64,000 nucleotides of DNA from Shouchella rhizosphaerae (GTDB lineage: Bacteria > Bacillota > Bacilli > Bacillales > Bacillaceae_D): the NCBI RefSeq assembly GCF_900142675.1, contig NZ_FRBS01000005.1:187134-251133 (forward strand). Direction: 5' to 3'. Below, one piece after another: positions 16,587-24,764 of the stretch (its first letter is position 1; every line of letters starts with the position of its first letter). The notes under the pieces were generated by a model. That model had not been told where the DNA came from, did no database searches, and saw only the letters and a program-made list of their open reading frames with translations. Made by a program: the position numbers and the translations under genes.

Positions 16587-17231
16587 CTACTCGTCTTTGA
16601 TTTTTAAGCCAAGCAATTTCGCAAATCCAACTGCTTGCGCTTTTGAGATGGTAAGGCCATCCAGTTGCGCCAGAGACGTTTGAATGCGGTTGTATGTACA
16701 CGTACTTATGTCCAACCCATCTAACAGTGTTTGCCCAAAATGAATGTCGTCAATATTGCATTCATTCAGTTCGACTGGCTTTAACAGGCAATCGGAAAAG
16801 TTGGCAGCTTCCAGGGAACACTGGCGAAAAGCGACATGTTTTAAACGGGCTTCAACAAAATCGGTTAAATTTACTAAGCAATCTTGAAACGCCACATGGC
16901 CAAGATTCGCTTCAGAAAAGGCTGTCCCAGTCAATTTGCAGCCTATAAATTGGACACGATGAAAAATTGCCCCATGAAACGTACAATTGGAAAAATCACA
17001 CCGTTCGAACACAACATCTGTAAAATCGGCTTTTGGGAAAGCACTATGTAAAAATTTGCTTTGCTTAACGATCGATTTCGAAACGGTTAGTTTCTCTACG
17101 TGCAAAGCAGCCTTTTCTTCCCCATTAAAGGCCCTATTCATTAAAAACGGTTCTTCTTCTTCAAGTTGTGTTGCAAAGTCACTTTCCTCAAACTGCACCG
17201 GCAAAGTCGGCGCTTTTAACTTCATTGGCAT
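16587..17231 (-). CDS. Qnr-like pentapeptide repeat protein
   Basis: 214 residues. From about residue 55 to 190 the sequence repeats A(D/N)LxF-type pentapeptides: FPKADFTDVVFERCDFSNCT, FSEANLGHVAFQDC, LEAANFSDC, building a right-handed quadrilateral beta helix. The length and the C-terminal AQAVGFAKLLGLKIKDE resemble Qnr proteins, whose C-terminus (QA..LA..LG) forms the dimer and which shield DNA gyrase from quinolones. Activity is not shown by sequence alone. ATG at 17231 follows AAAAAGGAG by eight bases. A LexA-type box stands 109 bases upstream. Confidence 0.8.
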   Translation of the reverse strand: MPMKLKAPTLPVQFEESDFATQLEEEEPFLMNRAFNGEEKAALHVEKLTVSKSIVKQSKFLHSAFPKADFTDVVFERCDFSNCTFHGAIFHRVQFIGCKLTGTAFSEANLGHVAFQDCLVNLTDFVEARLKHVAFRQCSLEAANFSDCLLKPVELNECNIDDIHFGQTLLDGLDISTCTYNRIQTSLAQLDGLTISKAQAVGFAKLLGLKIKDE

Positions 17232-17339
17232 TTTGCTCACTCCTTTTTGCGTAGCTGGGAATTAAGCTCCTACGGGCCTTGTACTAAATTCGACATTTTG
17301 GCTACCATCTCCTTATGTTCTGTTCAGCATATCATAAAT

Positions 17340-17353
17340 AGAACGTTCGTTCC
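17340..17353 (-). promoter_or_regulatory. Candidate LexA/DinR (SOS) box upstream of the pentapeptide protein
   Basis: On the minus strand GGAACGAACGTTCT. The core GAAC-GAAC-GTTC fits the Bacillus LexA consensus CGAACRNRYGTTYC at all 12 inner positions; only the two outermost bases differ. It lies in the spacer between a possible -35 (TTCACG) and -10 (TATGAT), where a repressor would block transcription. Confidence 0.6.
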
Positions 17354-17389
17354 GTGAATACACCATCGACTTTTTCGGCAAAGCGCTTC

Positions 17390-17424
17390 AAAAAAGCGGG
17401 CACCCGTTCCCCGAATACCCGCTT
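17390..17424 (-). terminator. Terminator of the second sugar ABC operon
   Basis: AAGCGGG and CCCGCTT form a 7-bp stem with further pairing in the loop (CACCCG/CGGGG) and a T-run on the minus strand, just past the last permease gene. Confidence 0.7.
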
Positions 17425-17435
17425 GCTTCTATAAG

Positions 17436-18254
17436 TTACTCTTTTACAGCCCCACTTGATATTCCTGCAATGAAGTACCGTTGCAAAAACAAGAACATGA
17501 TAAAAATTGGCAAAACAGAAATAGTAGCGGCGAGCATAAGTTGGCCATAATCCAAGTTGTCTTGTCCGCCTAAAATCGACAAGACGATTGGTAGCGTATA
17601 CATATCTTCAGTGACAATGACGACTAAAGGCCACAGAAAGTTGTTCCATTGATGGGTGAACAAGAAAATACCTACAGCGCCAATGGCAGGCAACATCGTC
17701 GGCAACGCGATTTGGAAAAACATCCGGTACTCGCCGCACCCGTCGATTCGTGCCGATTCCAGTACCGAATCAGGGATCGACTTCATGCTTTGCCGCATTA
17801 AAAAGATCGCAAACGGATAGGCAAGCTGGGGCAGGATGATGGCGCTATAGGAATTAAGGATACCCATTCGCGCAAACAGCTCGAATTGCGGGATGATCAA
17901 TGCTTGATACGGAATCATCATTGATACAAGAAACATCGAAAATATAGCATTCTTGCCTTTAAATTCATATTTGGCAAATGCATACCCTGCCGCTGCACTA
18001 AACAGCCCAGCGATAACTGTAAATGTGACCGTTATGAAAATCGAGTTCCACAAGGCTCGGAAAATATCGATGTTGTTTAAGAGATTGCGAGCATTTTCTA
18101 GCAAATGTGTCCCTGGTATCACGTTCGGTGGCACGGATAGCAATGCCCCAGATGAATTGGTCGCTCCTACAACCATCCAGTAGAATGGTCCAAGCGTAAT
18201 AAACAAGCCAGCTGCCAGCACTACATATTTGCCTAGTTTTCCGATCCATTTCAT
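17436..18254 (-). CDS. Carbohydrate ABC transporter permease, MalG/AraQ type
   Basis: 272 residues with six membrane segments. The cytoplasmic coupling motif is ESARIDGCGEYRMFFQIALP, matching EAAxxDGAxxxxxF..I.LP. MIPYQALIIPQF and TLPIVLSILGGQDNLDYGQLMLAA are typical of this permease class. It overlaps the other permease gene by four bases (ATGA) and ends the operon. No ATP-binding subunit gene is present here; such importers often use a shared MsmX-type ATPase. Confidence 0.92.
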   Translation of the reverse strand: MKWIGKLGKYVVLAAGLFITLGPFYWMVVGATNSSGALLSVPPNVIPGTHLLENARNLLNNIDIFRALWNSIFITVTFTVIAGLFSAAAGYAFAKYEFKGKNAIFSMFLVSMMIPYQALIIPQFELFARMGILNSYSAIILPQLAYPFAIFLMRQSMKSIPDSVLESARIDGCGEYRMFFQIALPTMLPAIGAVGIFLFTHQWNNFLWPLVVIVTEDMYTLPIVLSILGGQDNLDYGQLMLAATISVLPIFIMFLFLQRYFIAGISSGAVKE

Positions 18255-19156
18255 TCACGATCACCTGCCACTTTAAACTGGATGAAGGACAAGAAGGCAA
18301 TAATAATGACAATGACGTAGGCAATTGCTGATGCATAGCCAAAGTCAAAGTACTCAAAGCCATTTTCGTATAAATACATCGTCACCGTCATCGTTGCGTT
18401 TATCGGACCGCCTCCAGTCAAAATAAACACTTCATCAAACAGTTGGAATGTTCCGATCGTCGACATGACAAAAGCAAACAAAAGCACCGGTTTCAATTGG
18501 GGAACGGTAATCGAGAAAAACTTTTTTATGGTGCTTGCCCCATCTATTTCGGCGGCTTCATACAGGTCTTTCGGAATGACTTGCAGCCCAGCAAGAATAA
18601 TTACCATATTATAACCGGTCCACCGCCAAAGAATTGTAAGAATGACAGATACTTTGGCCCAAAACGGATCGTTTAGCCAAGGGATCCGCTCTATACCAAC
18701 ACTTGTTAGCACATAGTTGATGATGCCGAAGTCTTGGTTTAAAATCAGCAGAAAAATAACCGCTGTCGCTACTAACGATGTGACTGTCGGCGTAAAAAAC
18801 GCTACGCGGAGAGGCCCTTTAAAACGGCGGATACCACTGTGGAGCACGTTCGCCAGTATAACGGCCATACAAATCATTACAGGCACTTGTACAAGCAAAA
18901 TAATAAACGTATTAAAAAGCGCTTCATAAAACAAACTATCTTGGAACAAGCGAATGTAATTGCTAAGACCAGCAAACGTGTTAACGCCGTTCTCGTTTAC
19001 CGTAAAACTGAGCACAAACGAGTAAATAACCGGGTAGCCGGTAAAGATGATAAACAAAATCGCAGCGGGCGCAATGAAAACATAAGGCGCTAGTCCTGTT
19101 GATGCCTTTTTCCCTTTTATGTGCTTTGTTCCTTTTGACAATGCTGGATTACTCAT
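18251..19156 (-). CDS. Carbohydrate ABC transporter permease, MalF/UgpA type
   Basis: 301 residues. GLAPYVFIAPAAILFIIFTG opens the first membrane segment, and EAAEIDGASTIKKFFSITVP is the coupling motif. ATG at 19156 is chosen over longer upstream starts because GGGGGGCTAGCA precedes it and MSNPALSKGTKH is a normal N-terminus; longer readings would overlap the binding-protein gene. Overlap with the binding-protein gene is eight bases and with the second permease four, so the three are one transcript. Confidence 0.92.
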   Translation of the reverse strand: MSNPALSKGTKHIKGKKASTGLAPYVFIAPAAILFIIFTGYPVIYSFVLSFTVNENGVNTFAGLSNYIRLFQDSLFYEALFNTFIILLVQVPVMICMAVILANVLHSGIRRFKGPLRVAFFTPTVTSLVATAVIFLLILNQDFGIINYVLTSVGIERIPWLNDPFWAKVSVILTILWRWTGYNMVIILAGLQVIPKDLYEAAEIDGASTIKKFFSITVPQLKPVLLFAFVMSTIGTFQLFDEVFILTGGGPINATMTVTMYLYENGFEYFDFGYASAIAYVIVIIIAFLSFIQFKVAGDRE

Positions 19157-20444
19157 TGCTAGCCCCCCGTCCTGTGCTGGCTTCAAGCCTGTTGGCTGCT
19201 GTCTCAAGCGCTTCCTCAACAGGCACATCTTGGAGGACGACACGCCCGATCGCATCGTTATACGTTTCCCTGGCACGTAAAAAGTCGCTTGTAAAATTGA
19301 CAACAGGCAAATCAACCGCCTCTTCCGCAAAAATCGAAAAGATTTTTTGCCCACCGTAAAACGGGATGCCCTCATCCAGTTCAGGCCGCTCAATCGCATC
19401 TATTAAGGCAGGATAAGCTCCGTATTCCATTGCGCCATAAAGCTGATTTTCGACATCGACAGAAGCAAATTCGCCAAATAAATAGGCCGCCTCTTTGTTG
19501 CTTGATACCGATGTGATCGCCAAGTTGGAACCACCGTCATTAGCAGCGGTCAAACCATCTTCTACAAAAGCAGGCATTTTCATGACCCGCCATAACCCTT
19601 CTTGCTCAGGCATTTGATCCTCAATGATTCCCTTTTGCCAAGAACCGCTTATGACCGAAGCGACCGCGTCGTTTTTAATGGCTGCGTTAATTTCTTCTGC
19701 TGTAGCAGCATGAAGCAAAATGCCTGCGTCGTCCATTTTTTTGAGCATTTCCATTGAGCGGTGCGCCGCCTCGGTATTGGCAGCAACATTGCCTTCTAAG
19801 TCAAAATAGAACAGTTCATGCTGCTGGAGCATCGCACGGTAAAACGACGTGTCGTGGTTAAGCTGGATGCCTGTCATCAGCGTCCCAGTTTGTTCATGCA
19901 TGGTCACGCCCGCTTCTACGTAATCATTCCATGTTTTTATGTCGGCTGGGTCAATGCCTGCTTCTTCAAACAAATCAGCGCGATAAAAGACAGCCATCGG
20001 TCCTATATCCCGGGGAAACGCCATGACGCCGCCATCCTCGTTCATTAATGGCGCGATTTTTCCTTCAACAAATTTATCGCGATGTTCATCAAAGCCCATT
20101 TCTGATAAATCGACAAAACTTTCACGAAACCGGTCCATATACAAATCAATGCGCTGGTTTTCGACCTGGACCAAGTCAGGCAATTGGCTTTCTATTCCTG
20201 CAGCCAGCCCTGTCGTCAGCCGTTGGTAAACTTGGTCAGCGCTCAACTTTAACACATTTACCTTAATATCAGGATACTTTTCTTCAAAAGCTGGGACGAT
20301 ATCTTTTAAATATTCCGCTTCTAAATTCCAAGCCCAGACAGTGATTTCTTCTGAAGGCTTATCCACCGCCTGGTCTGTCTCCTGACTGCATCCTCCTAGA
20401 GCAATCAGTAAAGCCATTCCTAGCAGCATGACTATTCTCTGCAT
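19149..20444 (-). CDS. Sugar ABC transporter substrate-binding lipoprotein, second operon
   Basis: 431 residues. The lipoprotein signal is MQRIVMLLGMALLIALGGCS with a clean LGGC lipobox. The mature protein has EITVWAWNLEAEYLKDIVPAF, VMAFPRDIGPMAVFYRADLF and NDGGSNLAITSVSSNKEAAY, typical of cluster 1 binding proteins. AAAAAGGAGTGGACGCC precedes ATG at 20444. It is the first gene of a three-gene importer under a sigma-A-type promoter that overlaps a perfect cre site, so catabolite repression is expected. The ligand is unknown. Confidence 0.92.
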   Translation of the reverse strand: MQRIVMLLGMALLIALGGCSQETDQAVDKPSEEITVWAWNLEAEYLKDIVPAFEEKYPDIKVNVLKLSADQVYQRLTTGLAAGIESQLPDLVQVENQRIDLYMDRFRESFVDLSEMGFDEHRDKFVEGKIAPLMNEDGGVMAFPRDIGPMAVFYRADLFEEAGIDPADIKTWNDYVEAGVTMHEQTGTLMTGIQLNHDTSFYRAMLQQHELFYFDLEGNVAANTEAAHRSMEMLKKMDDAGILLHAATAEEINAAIKNDAVASVISGSWQKGIIEDQMPEQEGLWRVMKMPAFVEDGLTAANDGGSNLAITSVSSNKEAAYLFGEFASVDVENQLYGAMEYGAYPALIDAIERPELDEGIPFYGGQKIFSIFAEEAVDLPVVNFTSDFLRARETYNDAIGRVVLQDVPVEEALETAANRLEASTGRGASNE

Positions 20445-20488
20445 GGCGTCCACTCCTTTTTGGTAAATAATAAGAAAGTTGCACCACG

Positions 20489-20517
20489 ATGATAACGCTT
20501 TCAATTATTGCCGTCAA
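20489..20517 (-). promoter_or_regulatory. Promoter with overlapping cre site for the second sugar ABC operon
   Basis: On the minus strand TTGACG (20512-20517), 17 bases, TATCAT (20489-20494). The 15 bases at 20490-20504 read TTGAAAGCGTTATCA and fit the cre consensus WTGNAANCGNWNNCW at every defined position. The cre covers the spacer and -10, so bound CcpA would block initiation. Confidence 0.8.
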
Positions 20518-20619
20518 ATGTTGTCCTTTTTTAAAAAGGAATAAAGCATCCGTTATGAAGCCTCCAGTGCCTGAAGCGATGGCGCTTACCTAATGCTTTG
20601 CAAAAGCAAAATTTGGATG

Positions 20620-20943
20620 CTATAAATGATGTAGCAGATAACGGGCAGCCATCCCGACTAGGACGCCAGCCACGACTGCAAGCAAAAAGCGCTTCCTCAA
20701 TTGAAGAACAACGGCACAAGCAATACAACCAAATAGCATTGGATAAGACAGGCTCATCCGTCCGGCTTCTGAGGAAACGATTTGGTTGGCAATTAACGCT
20801 GCCATCATCGCAATAGGGACATAACGAAAAAACGTTTGTAATTTTGGCGGCAACGGACGCTTGGCCATCAGTTCGATGCCAGCAATGCGAGACAGATAAG
20901 TAATGACAGCGATTCCTATAATTAACGGCCAGTTATTGTCCAT
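20620..20943 (-). CDS. azlD: Branched-chain amino acid exporter/transport subunit AzlD
   Basis: 107 residues with three to four membrane segments. VITYLSRIAGIELM and LPPKLQTFFRYVPIAMMAALIANQI are the AzlD family pattern. AzlD is the small partner of AzlC in transport of branched-chain amino acids or their analogues. It overlaps azlC by 11 bases. Confidence 0.88.
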   Translation of the reverse strand: MDNNWPLIIGIAVITYLSRIAGIELMAKRPLPPKLQTFFRYVPIAMMAALIANQIVSSEAGRMSLSYPMLFGCIACAVVLQLRKRFLLAVVAGVLVGMAARYLLHHL

Positions 20944-21625
20944 CGCTCTTCCTCCCCCCAGCCATTAGCCCTGCGAGGGGAGCGAGCATGCCCGCCGCAA
21001 TCACGATTAGTTCTTCGCGGAAGCCAGAATAGTGGAACAGCAGGCAAATGCCAATCGCCGCAAGAGCTGTGGCCATCGCTGGACGGCCCTTTAACGAAGG
21101 GACAAGCAATGCTGTAAACGTTACAGGAAAAACGAAATCGAGCCCCCAGGTGAGTGGATCGACTTGGGCGCCGAGAAGTGCGCCAGCCAAAGAAGCAAAT
21201 ACCCAAGACAAGTAAAAGCAAACAAACACGATCGCAAAATAAAAAGGGTCCGGCCCATGTTTTTGTTCCCTGGCGCTTGCAAGCACAAACGGTTCGTCTG
21301 ACACACCAAAAGCAAGGGCAAAGCGCCATTTTCCTGCTAATGATACCGTGTTGGCTAAGGCAGCGCCATATAACAAATTGCGCAAATTTAATAGCAACAC
21401 TGCAGCTAGTATGCTGATCGCACTTGCGCCGCCTGCCATCATACCAGCTGTTACAAGTTGCGCCGATCCGGAAAAAACAAACATCGACATCGTCACTGTT
21501 TGCCCGAATGTAAACCCACCTTGTGTAGCAAGCACTCCATAAGAAATGCCATACGCAGCAATTGCAAGCGCAAGAGGAAACGCTTCGGTGATCGCTGCTT
21601 GCGTTATTTGTTTTCGGCCAACCAT
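20933..21625 (-). CDS. azlC: AzlC family branched-chain amino acid transport protein
   Basis: 230 residues, with about five to six hydrophobic segments. The family motif appears as AFPLALAIAAYGISYGVLA followed by FVFSGSAQLVTAGMMAGGAS and RNLLYGAALA, then FGVSDEPFVLAS. ATG at 21625 follows GGGGG by seven bases. It is divergent from an XRE-cupin regulator gene, and a 28-bp palindrome in the shared promoter region probably couples the two. Confidence 0.92.
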   Translation of the reverse strand: MVGRKQITQAAITEAFPLALAIAAYGISYGVLATQGGFTFGQTVTMSMFVFSGSAQLVTAGMMAGGASAISILAAVLLLNLRNLLYGAALANTVSLAGKWRFALAFGVSDEPFVLASAREQKHGPDPFYFAIVFVCFYLSWVFASLAGALLGAQVDPLTWGLDFVFPVTFTALLVPSLKGRPAMATALAAIGICLLFHYSGFREELIVIAAGMLAPLAGLMAGGRKSDGQ

Positions 21626-21655
21626 TGTCACACCCCCATGTATATTTAAAATTAC

Positions 21656-21683
21656 AATATGGTATATTATAATATACCATATT
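21656..21683. promoter_or_regulatory. Perfect 28-bp palindrome in the azlC/regulator divergent promoter
   Basis: The sequence is its own reverse complement over 28 bases. The centre is TATTATAATA flanked by AATATGG on one side and its complement on the other, and it includes TATAAT-like -10 elements on both strands. It probably is the operator of the divergent XRE-cupin regulator. Confidence 0.75.
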
Positions 21684-21727
21684 ATTCATTCGTTATCTAT
21701 TACATGTTTGAGAAAGGAGTGATCCAA

Positions 21728-22300
21728 TTGGAGAAAGAAGAGCTTTCCAAAAATCAAGAAGCCGGCAAACAAATTGGGAAAAACCTACGGCAATTGCGGA
21801 CAAGCAAAGGAATGAGCATCGAGGCACTTGCCCAACAAATTGGTGTCAGCAAACTGACATTGCTAAAAATTGAACAAGGGGAAGGCAACCCGACTCTATC
21901 TGTCATTTGGAAAATCGCCAACGGTCTTCATATTCCGATTACTGCCTTGCTCTCATTTGAAGCTGATGTGGCTATCGCTCGGGCCAACAAGGCGATGAAA
22001 CTCTCAAGCTCAGATGACGAGTTCATCGTTGAGCCATTGTTTCGCTCACAAGGGCTGATGGAATGCTATCGTGGTTATTTGCAGCCTCAATGTCGCTATG
22101 AATCAGAAGCGCACCGCCTTGGCGTAGTCGAAACGGTAACGGTTATGGCTGGACAACTGACGATTGAAGTCGAGGGGGAAAGCCACCATTTGTCAGCCTA
22201 TGACTCGATCCATTTCAAAGGCGACCGCCCTCATGCTTACATCAATCTAGGAAAAGAGACAGCTGTGCTCCATTTTCTCATTTCTTACTCCCTTCTTTAA
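21728..22300 (+). CDS. XRE family regulator with C-terminal cupin
   Basis: 190 residues from a TTG start, seven bases after AAAGGAG. Residues 15-70 are an XRE helix-turn-helix (IGKNLRQLRTSKGMSIEALA, then QQIGVSKLTLLKIEQGEGNP). Residues 105-185 are a cupin (VVETVTVMAGQLTIEVEGE, SAYDSIHFKGDRPHAYIN) that could sense a small ligand. Such regulators often sit beside azlCD genes; the 28-bp palindrome upstream would serve autoregulation and control of azlC. Confidence 0.9.
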   Translation: MEKEELSKNQEAGKQIGKNLRQLRTSKGMSIEALAQQIGVSKLTLLKIEQGEGNPTLSVIWKIANGLHIPITALLSFEADVAIARANKAMKLSSSDDEFIVEPLFRSQGLMECYRGYLQPQCRYESEAHRLGVVETVTVMAGQLTIEVEGESHHLSAYDSIHFKGDRPHAYINLGKETAVLHFLISYSLL

Positions 22301-22306
22301 CGCCAA

Positions 22307-22335
22307 AAGCTGGCCATCAATCATCTGGCCAGCTT
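22307..22335. terminator. Convergent hairpin between the XRE-cupin gene and a GNAT gene
   Basis: AAGCTGGCCA/TGGCCAGCTT, a perfect 10-bp stem with a 9-base loop. No clear T-run on either side, so efficiency is uncertain. Confidence 0.45.
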
Positions 22336-22377
22336 CAGGTTAGTTGCATATGCATGAACACTCCATAAAAAAAGGCA

Positions 22378-22887
22378 CTAAATTTCCAAATCGACGCTCT
22401 CCCATTTATACACATATAAGCGCAGAAGTTTGCCGGCAATGGCAATCGAAGTCGTTGCATGCCATTTCGCGTTGAGTTTTTCATAAAAACGGCAAGCATC
22501 ATTTTCGGCAAGGACTTCCACATATATCGTTTCACAGCCTTTTGCCTTCAATCGGCTGAAAAGCATCCTAACGAACTGCCGACCAATCCCTTTCCCGCAG
22601 TCTTTTTTCAACAAATAAATCGCCTTCAATTCCCCGACAAGAGGGCGTTTGTCTTCCTGTATCGCGCCACTAACAAAACCAACGATCTTACCCTCGTTAT
22701 TTTCCACCACTAAAATTTCTTGCCTTGGATCGGCAACAAGCTCTTTCCATCCTTTTTCCCTTGATTCGTACGTAAGGCTTTCTAAGAACTGATCTGGAAT
22801 GATGCCATTATACGTTTCTTGCCAACTGTCTACATGGACTTTGGCGATTCCTTCTATATCGTTTTTACAAGCAGCACGAATTTGCAT
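22378..22887 (-). CDS. GNAT family N-acetyltransferase
   Basis: 169 residues. MQIRAACKNDIEGIAKVHVD is the standard opening, ELKAIYLLKKDCGKGIGRQF contains the acetyl-CoA loop (Q/RxxGxG/A), and VLAENDACRFYEKLNAKW is the C-terminal motif B. GAGGAGGAACC precedes ATG at 22887. Substrate unknown; the region near residue 35 (IIPDQFLESLTYESREKGW) is common in a broad Bacillus subgroup. Confidence 0.9.
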   Translation of the reverse strand: MQIRAACKNDIEGIAKVHVDSWQETYNGIIPDQFLESLTYESREKGWKELVADPRQEILVVENNEGKIVGFVSGAIQEDKRPLVGELKAIYLLKKDCGKGIGRQFVRMLFSRLKAKGCETIYVEVLAENDACRFYEKLNAKWHATTSIAIAGKLLRLYVYKWESVDLEI

Positions 22888-22962
22888 GGTTCCTCCTCTT
22901 CTATGCATCACCAAAACAACAGCTCTGGCACTTCCACTGACATCCATAAAAAAACAAGCTCT

Positions 22963-23832
22963 TTAATGTATCCTCGGCTCCTTGCCGATCAAAACAGCAA
23001 AATCAATGGTTACGTCCATCACATCTTGGTCAAGAAAGGCTATTTTTCTTTCATTCTGTGCTTTCCAGGTAAGAGGCGTCATCTTCAATAAAGCAGGCAA
23101 ATCACTTTTTTTAATCATTGCAGAATATGTGATCGTCTTAATAGTCGTTTCACGAAAATGCTGTTTGAACAAAGAAATCATCTCTTCGTTTGAATACGTT
23201 TCTTTTTCCTGGCCTGCATAAAAAAATGTCCGTAACTCCTGCAAATACCCTCTTTGTGGTACAACTTTAACCACATTACCTCCAGGCGCAAGCAGGCGTT
23301 TGTATTCCTTGTAGTTAGAAGGAGACAGGATCGTTAAAATTACATCCATCGAGTGTGCTTTAAAAGGGCTATACGCCAAATCGCCTACAAGCCAAAGAAT
23401 TCCTTCATACGATTTTGCTGCTTGTACAATCCCTTCTTTCGCAATGTCAAGCCCAATCGCTACCGTTGCCTCCTCGTTGACAATCGACTTTAAATGAGAG
23501 CCCTCCCCACAGCCAAGATCGACGACAGTGCCCGTCGTTCCCGCCAGGAGTTTCCTCATCTTGGCATGGAAACGGTCAAACAGCCCGCTTTCCATAATGA
23601 TTTGTTGGCGCGCCTCAAAAAGGGATGTGTTATATTGGCTTGGTTTTCTTTTTTGTCCAGTCAGCAAATAGAGGTGCCCTTGCTTTGCAAAGTCAAATGT
23701 ATGTTTTTGCTTACAAATGAAACTTGCCTCATGCTCGACATGCATGTCTAATTGACAATATGGACACTGAAACAGTGTTTCGATTGATTTTGCCCGTATG
23801 GCCGCTTTTGCTTTTTTGGTTAGTTTGGCCAT
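22963..23832 (-). CDS. RlmA/TlrB-like rRNA (guanine-N1) methyltransferase
   Basis: 289 residues. The N-terminal zinc finger reads LFQCPYCQLDMHVEHE with a second pair in FICKQKHTFDFAKQGHLYLL, the signature of RlmA-type enzymes that methylate a guanine in helix 35 of 23S rRNA. The SAM-binding loop is VVDLGCGEGSHL, and LTILSPSNYKEYKRLLAPGG follows. ATG at 23832 has AAGGAGG five bases upstream; a second ATG sits immediately before it. It is divergent from a small gene at 23950. B. subtilis YxjB is a likely relative. Confidence 0.88.
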   Translation of the reverse strand: MAKLTKKAKAAIRAKSIETLFQCPYCQLDMHVEHEASFICKQKHTFDFAKQGHLYLLTGQKRKPSQYNTSLFEARQQIIMESGLFDRFHAKMRKLLAGTTGTVVDLGCGEGSHLKSIVNEEATVAIGLDIAKEGIVQAAKSYEGILWLVGDLAYSPFKAHSMDVILTILSPSNYKEYKRLLAPGGNVVKVVPQRGYLQELRTFFYAGQEKETYSNEEMISLFKQHFRETTIKTITYSAMIKKSDLPALLKMTPLTWKAQNERKIAFLDQDVMDVTIDFAVLIGKEPRIH

Positions 23833-23949
23833 CATGTCCTCCTTATCAGACCCTTCTCTTTCTTAAAAGCTTTCGTTCACTAATTGTCTTAACACTTTGT
23901 TAATGGTAAAATAGGAGAGGAACACGGCTATGAGAAAAGGGGTTCCATT

Positions 23950-24108
23950 ATGTCTGAAGATTTAGCAGCACGTTTTCTCGCCTTAAAACAGGATTTTGAA
24001 AAACGCTTATGCCGCGAATTAACCGCACAAGAAAGCATATTGCTCCAAGAAATGATGGCGAAAGAGGAAAAGAAAGAGATGCCTTATTCCTCCCAGTTTT
24101 GCCCATGA
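23950..24108 (+). CDS. Small helical protein, 52 residues
   Basis: ATG follows AAAAGGGG by seven bases. The product MSEDLAARFLALKQDFEKRL, with CRELTAQESILLQEMMAKEE next, is almost entirely amphipathic helix rich in Glu/Lys, ending PYSSQFCP. It is divergent from the RlmA-like gene. Codon use looks like its neighbours. No family is recognised. Confidence 0.6.
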   Translation: MSEDLAARFLALKQDFEKRLCRELTAQESILLQEMMAKEEKKEMPYSSQFCP

Positions 24109-24335
24109 ATTCATCACTTGAACATGTTATCGTATACGCGTTTTCACAATGGTGGCAGGCAAGACAGCTTTATCGCCTTCCTCTGCACCGTTTATCTTTC
24201 ACAACGCGACTAAACGATAGCCCTGACGTGTCTCGCCTTTTTGAGAAAGCGTTTCCAACTACCATATATGTTTCCTCGTTGTCGTCCATTTTTTATCGAT
24301 GCCGCCCAGCCTTGCTTCTTTTCATGATAGCATAG

Positions 24336-24360
24336 GTTTTATTTTTAAAAAGCCGGGAAT
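24336..24360 (+). promoter_or_regulatory. Sigma-B-type promoter of the GlsB-like gene
   Basis: GTTTTA (24336-24341), 13 bases, GGGAAT (24355-24360). This matches the general-stress consensus GTTTAA-N12-14-GGGTAT at five of six positions in each box and lies 37 bases before the ATG. Confidence 0.65.
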
Positions 24361-24396
24361 ACTAAAACCGTACTGCTAATGATTGGAGTGAATCGC

Positions 24397-24645
24397 ATGA
24401 GTATTATTTGGAACTTAATTGTCGGTGGTTTAATTGGCTGGGCAGCTGGAGCCATTACAGGAAGAGACATACCATTCGGTATTATCGGCAACATTATTGC
24501 CGGCTTTATTGGCGCAAATATCGGAGCTGCCATTTTTGGTAGTTGGGGCCCTACGCTTGGCAACTTTGCGATTTTGCCAGCGTTATTAGGCGCTATCATA
24601 TTAGTGGCGATTGTTAGTCTTATCCTTCGCCTCTTCAGAAAATAA
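24397..24645 (+). CDS. GlsB/YeaQ/YmgE family small membrane protein
   Basis: 82 residues, three membrane segments rich in Gly and Ala: IWNLIVGGLIGWAAGAITG, then IIGNIIAGFIGANIGAAIFG, and a final segment ending LILRLFRK. This is the transglycosylase-associated protein family, of unknown mechanism, often induced by general stress in bacilli. TTGGAG precedes ATG at 24397. A sigma-B-type promoter and a strong terminator bracket it as a single-gene unit. Confidence 0.9.
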   Translation: MSIIWNLIVGGLIGWAAGAITGRDIPFGIIGNIIAGFIGANIGAAIFGSWGPTLGNFAILPALLGAIILVAIVSLILRLFRK

Positions 24646-24658
24646 AGACAAGATCAAA

Positions 24659-24694
24659 CGCGGTGAACGCCAAGTGTGTTCACCGCGTTTTTTT
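24659..24694 (+). terminator. Terminator of the GlsB-like gene
   Basis: CGCGGTGAAC/GTTCACCGCG 10-bp perfect stem, 9-base loop, then seven T. Confidence 0.92.
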
Positions 24695-24764
24695 CAATTA
24701 GCGAAAGTCGGACGTTCAATCTGAATGAAAACGGGTATGGATCTATATGAAAGGAGGACTGTCT

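Noticed and set aside
20922-21689. Long open frame of 255 codons over azlC
   Set aside because: It is another frame of the azlC region; its product is Cys/Trp/Arg rich and lacks any family pattern, while the azlC frame is clearly conserved.
24009-24335. Open frame of 108 codons after the 52-residue gene
   Set aside because: No ribosome binding site, low-complexity basic product, and it overlaps the small gene in another frame.
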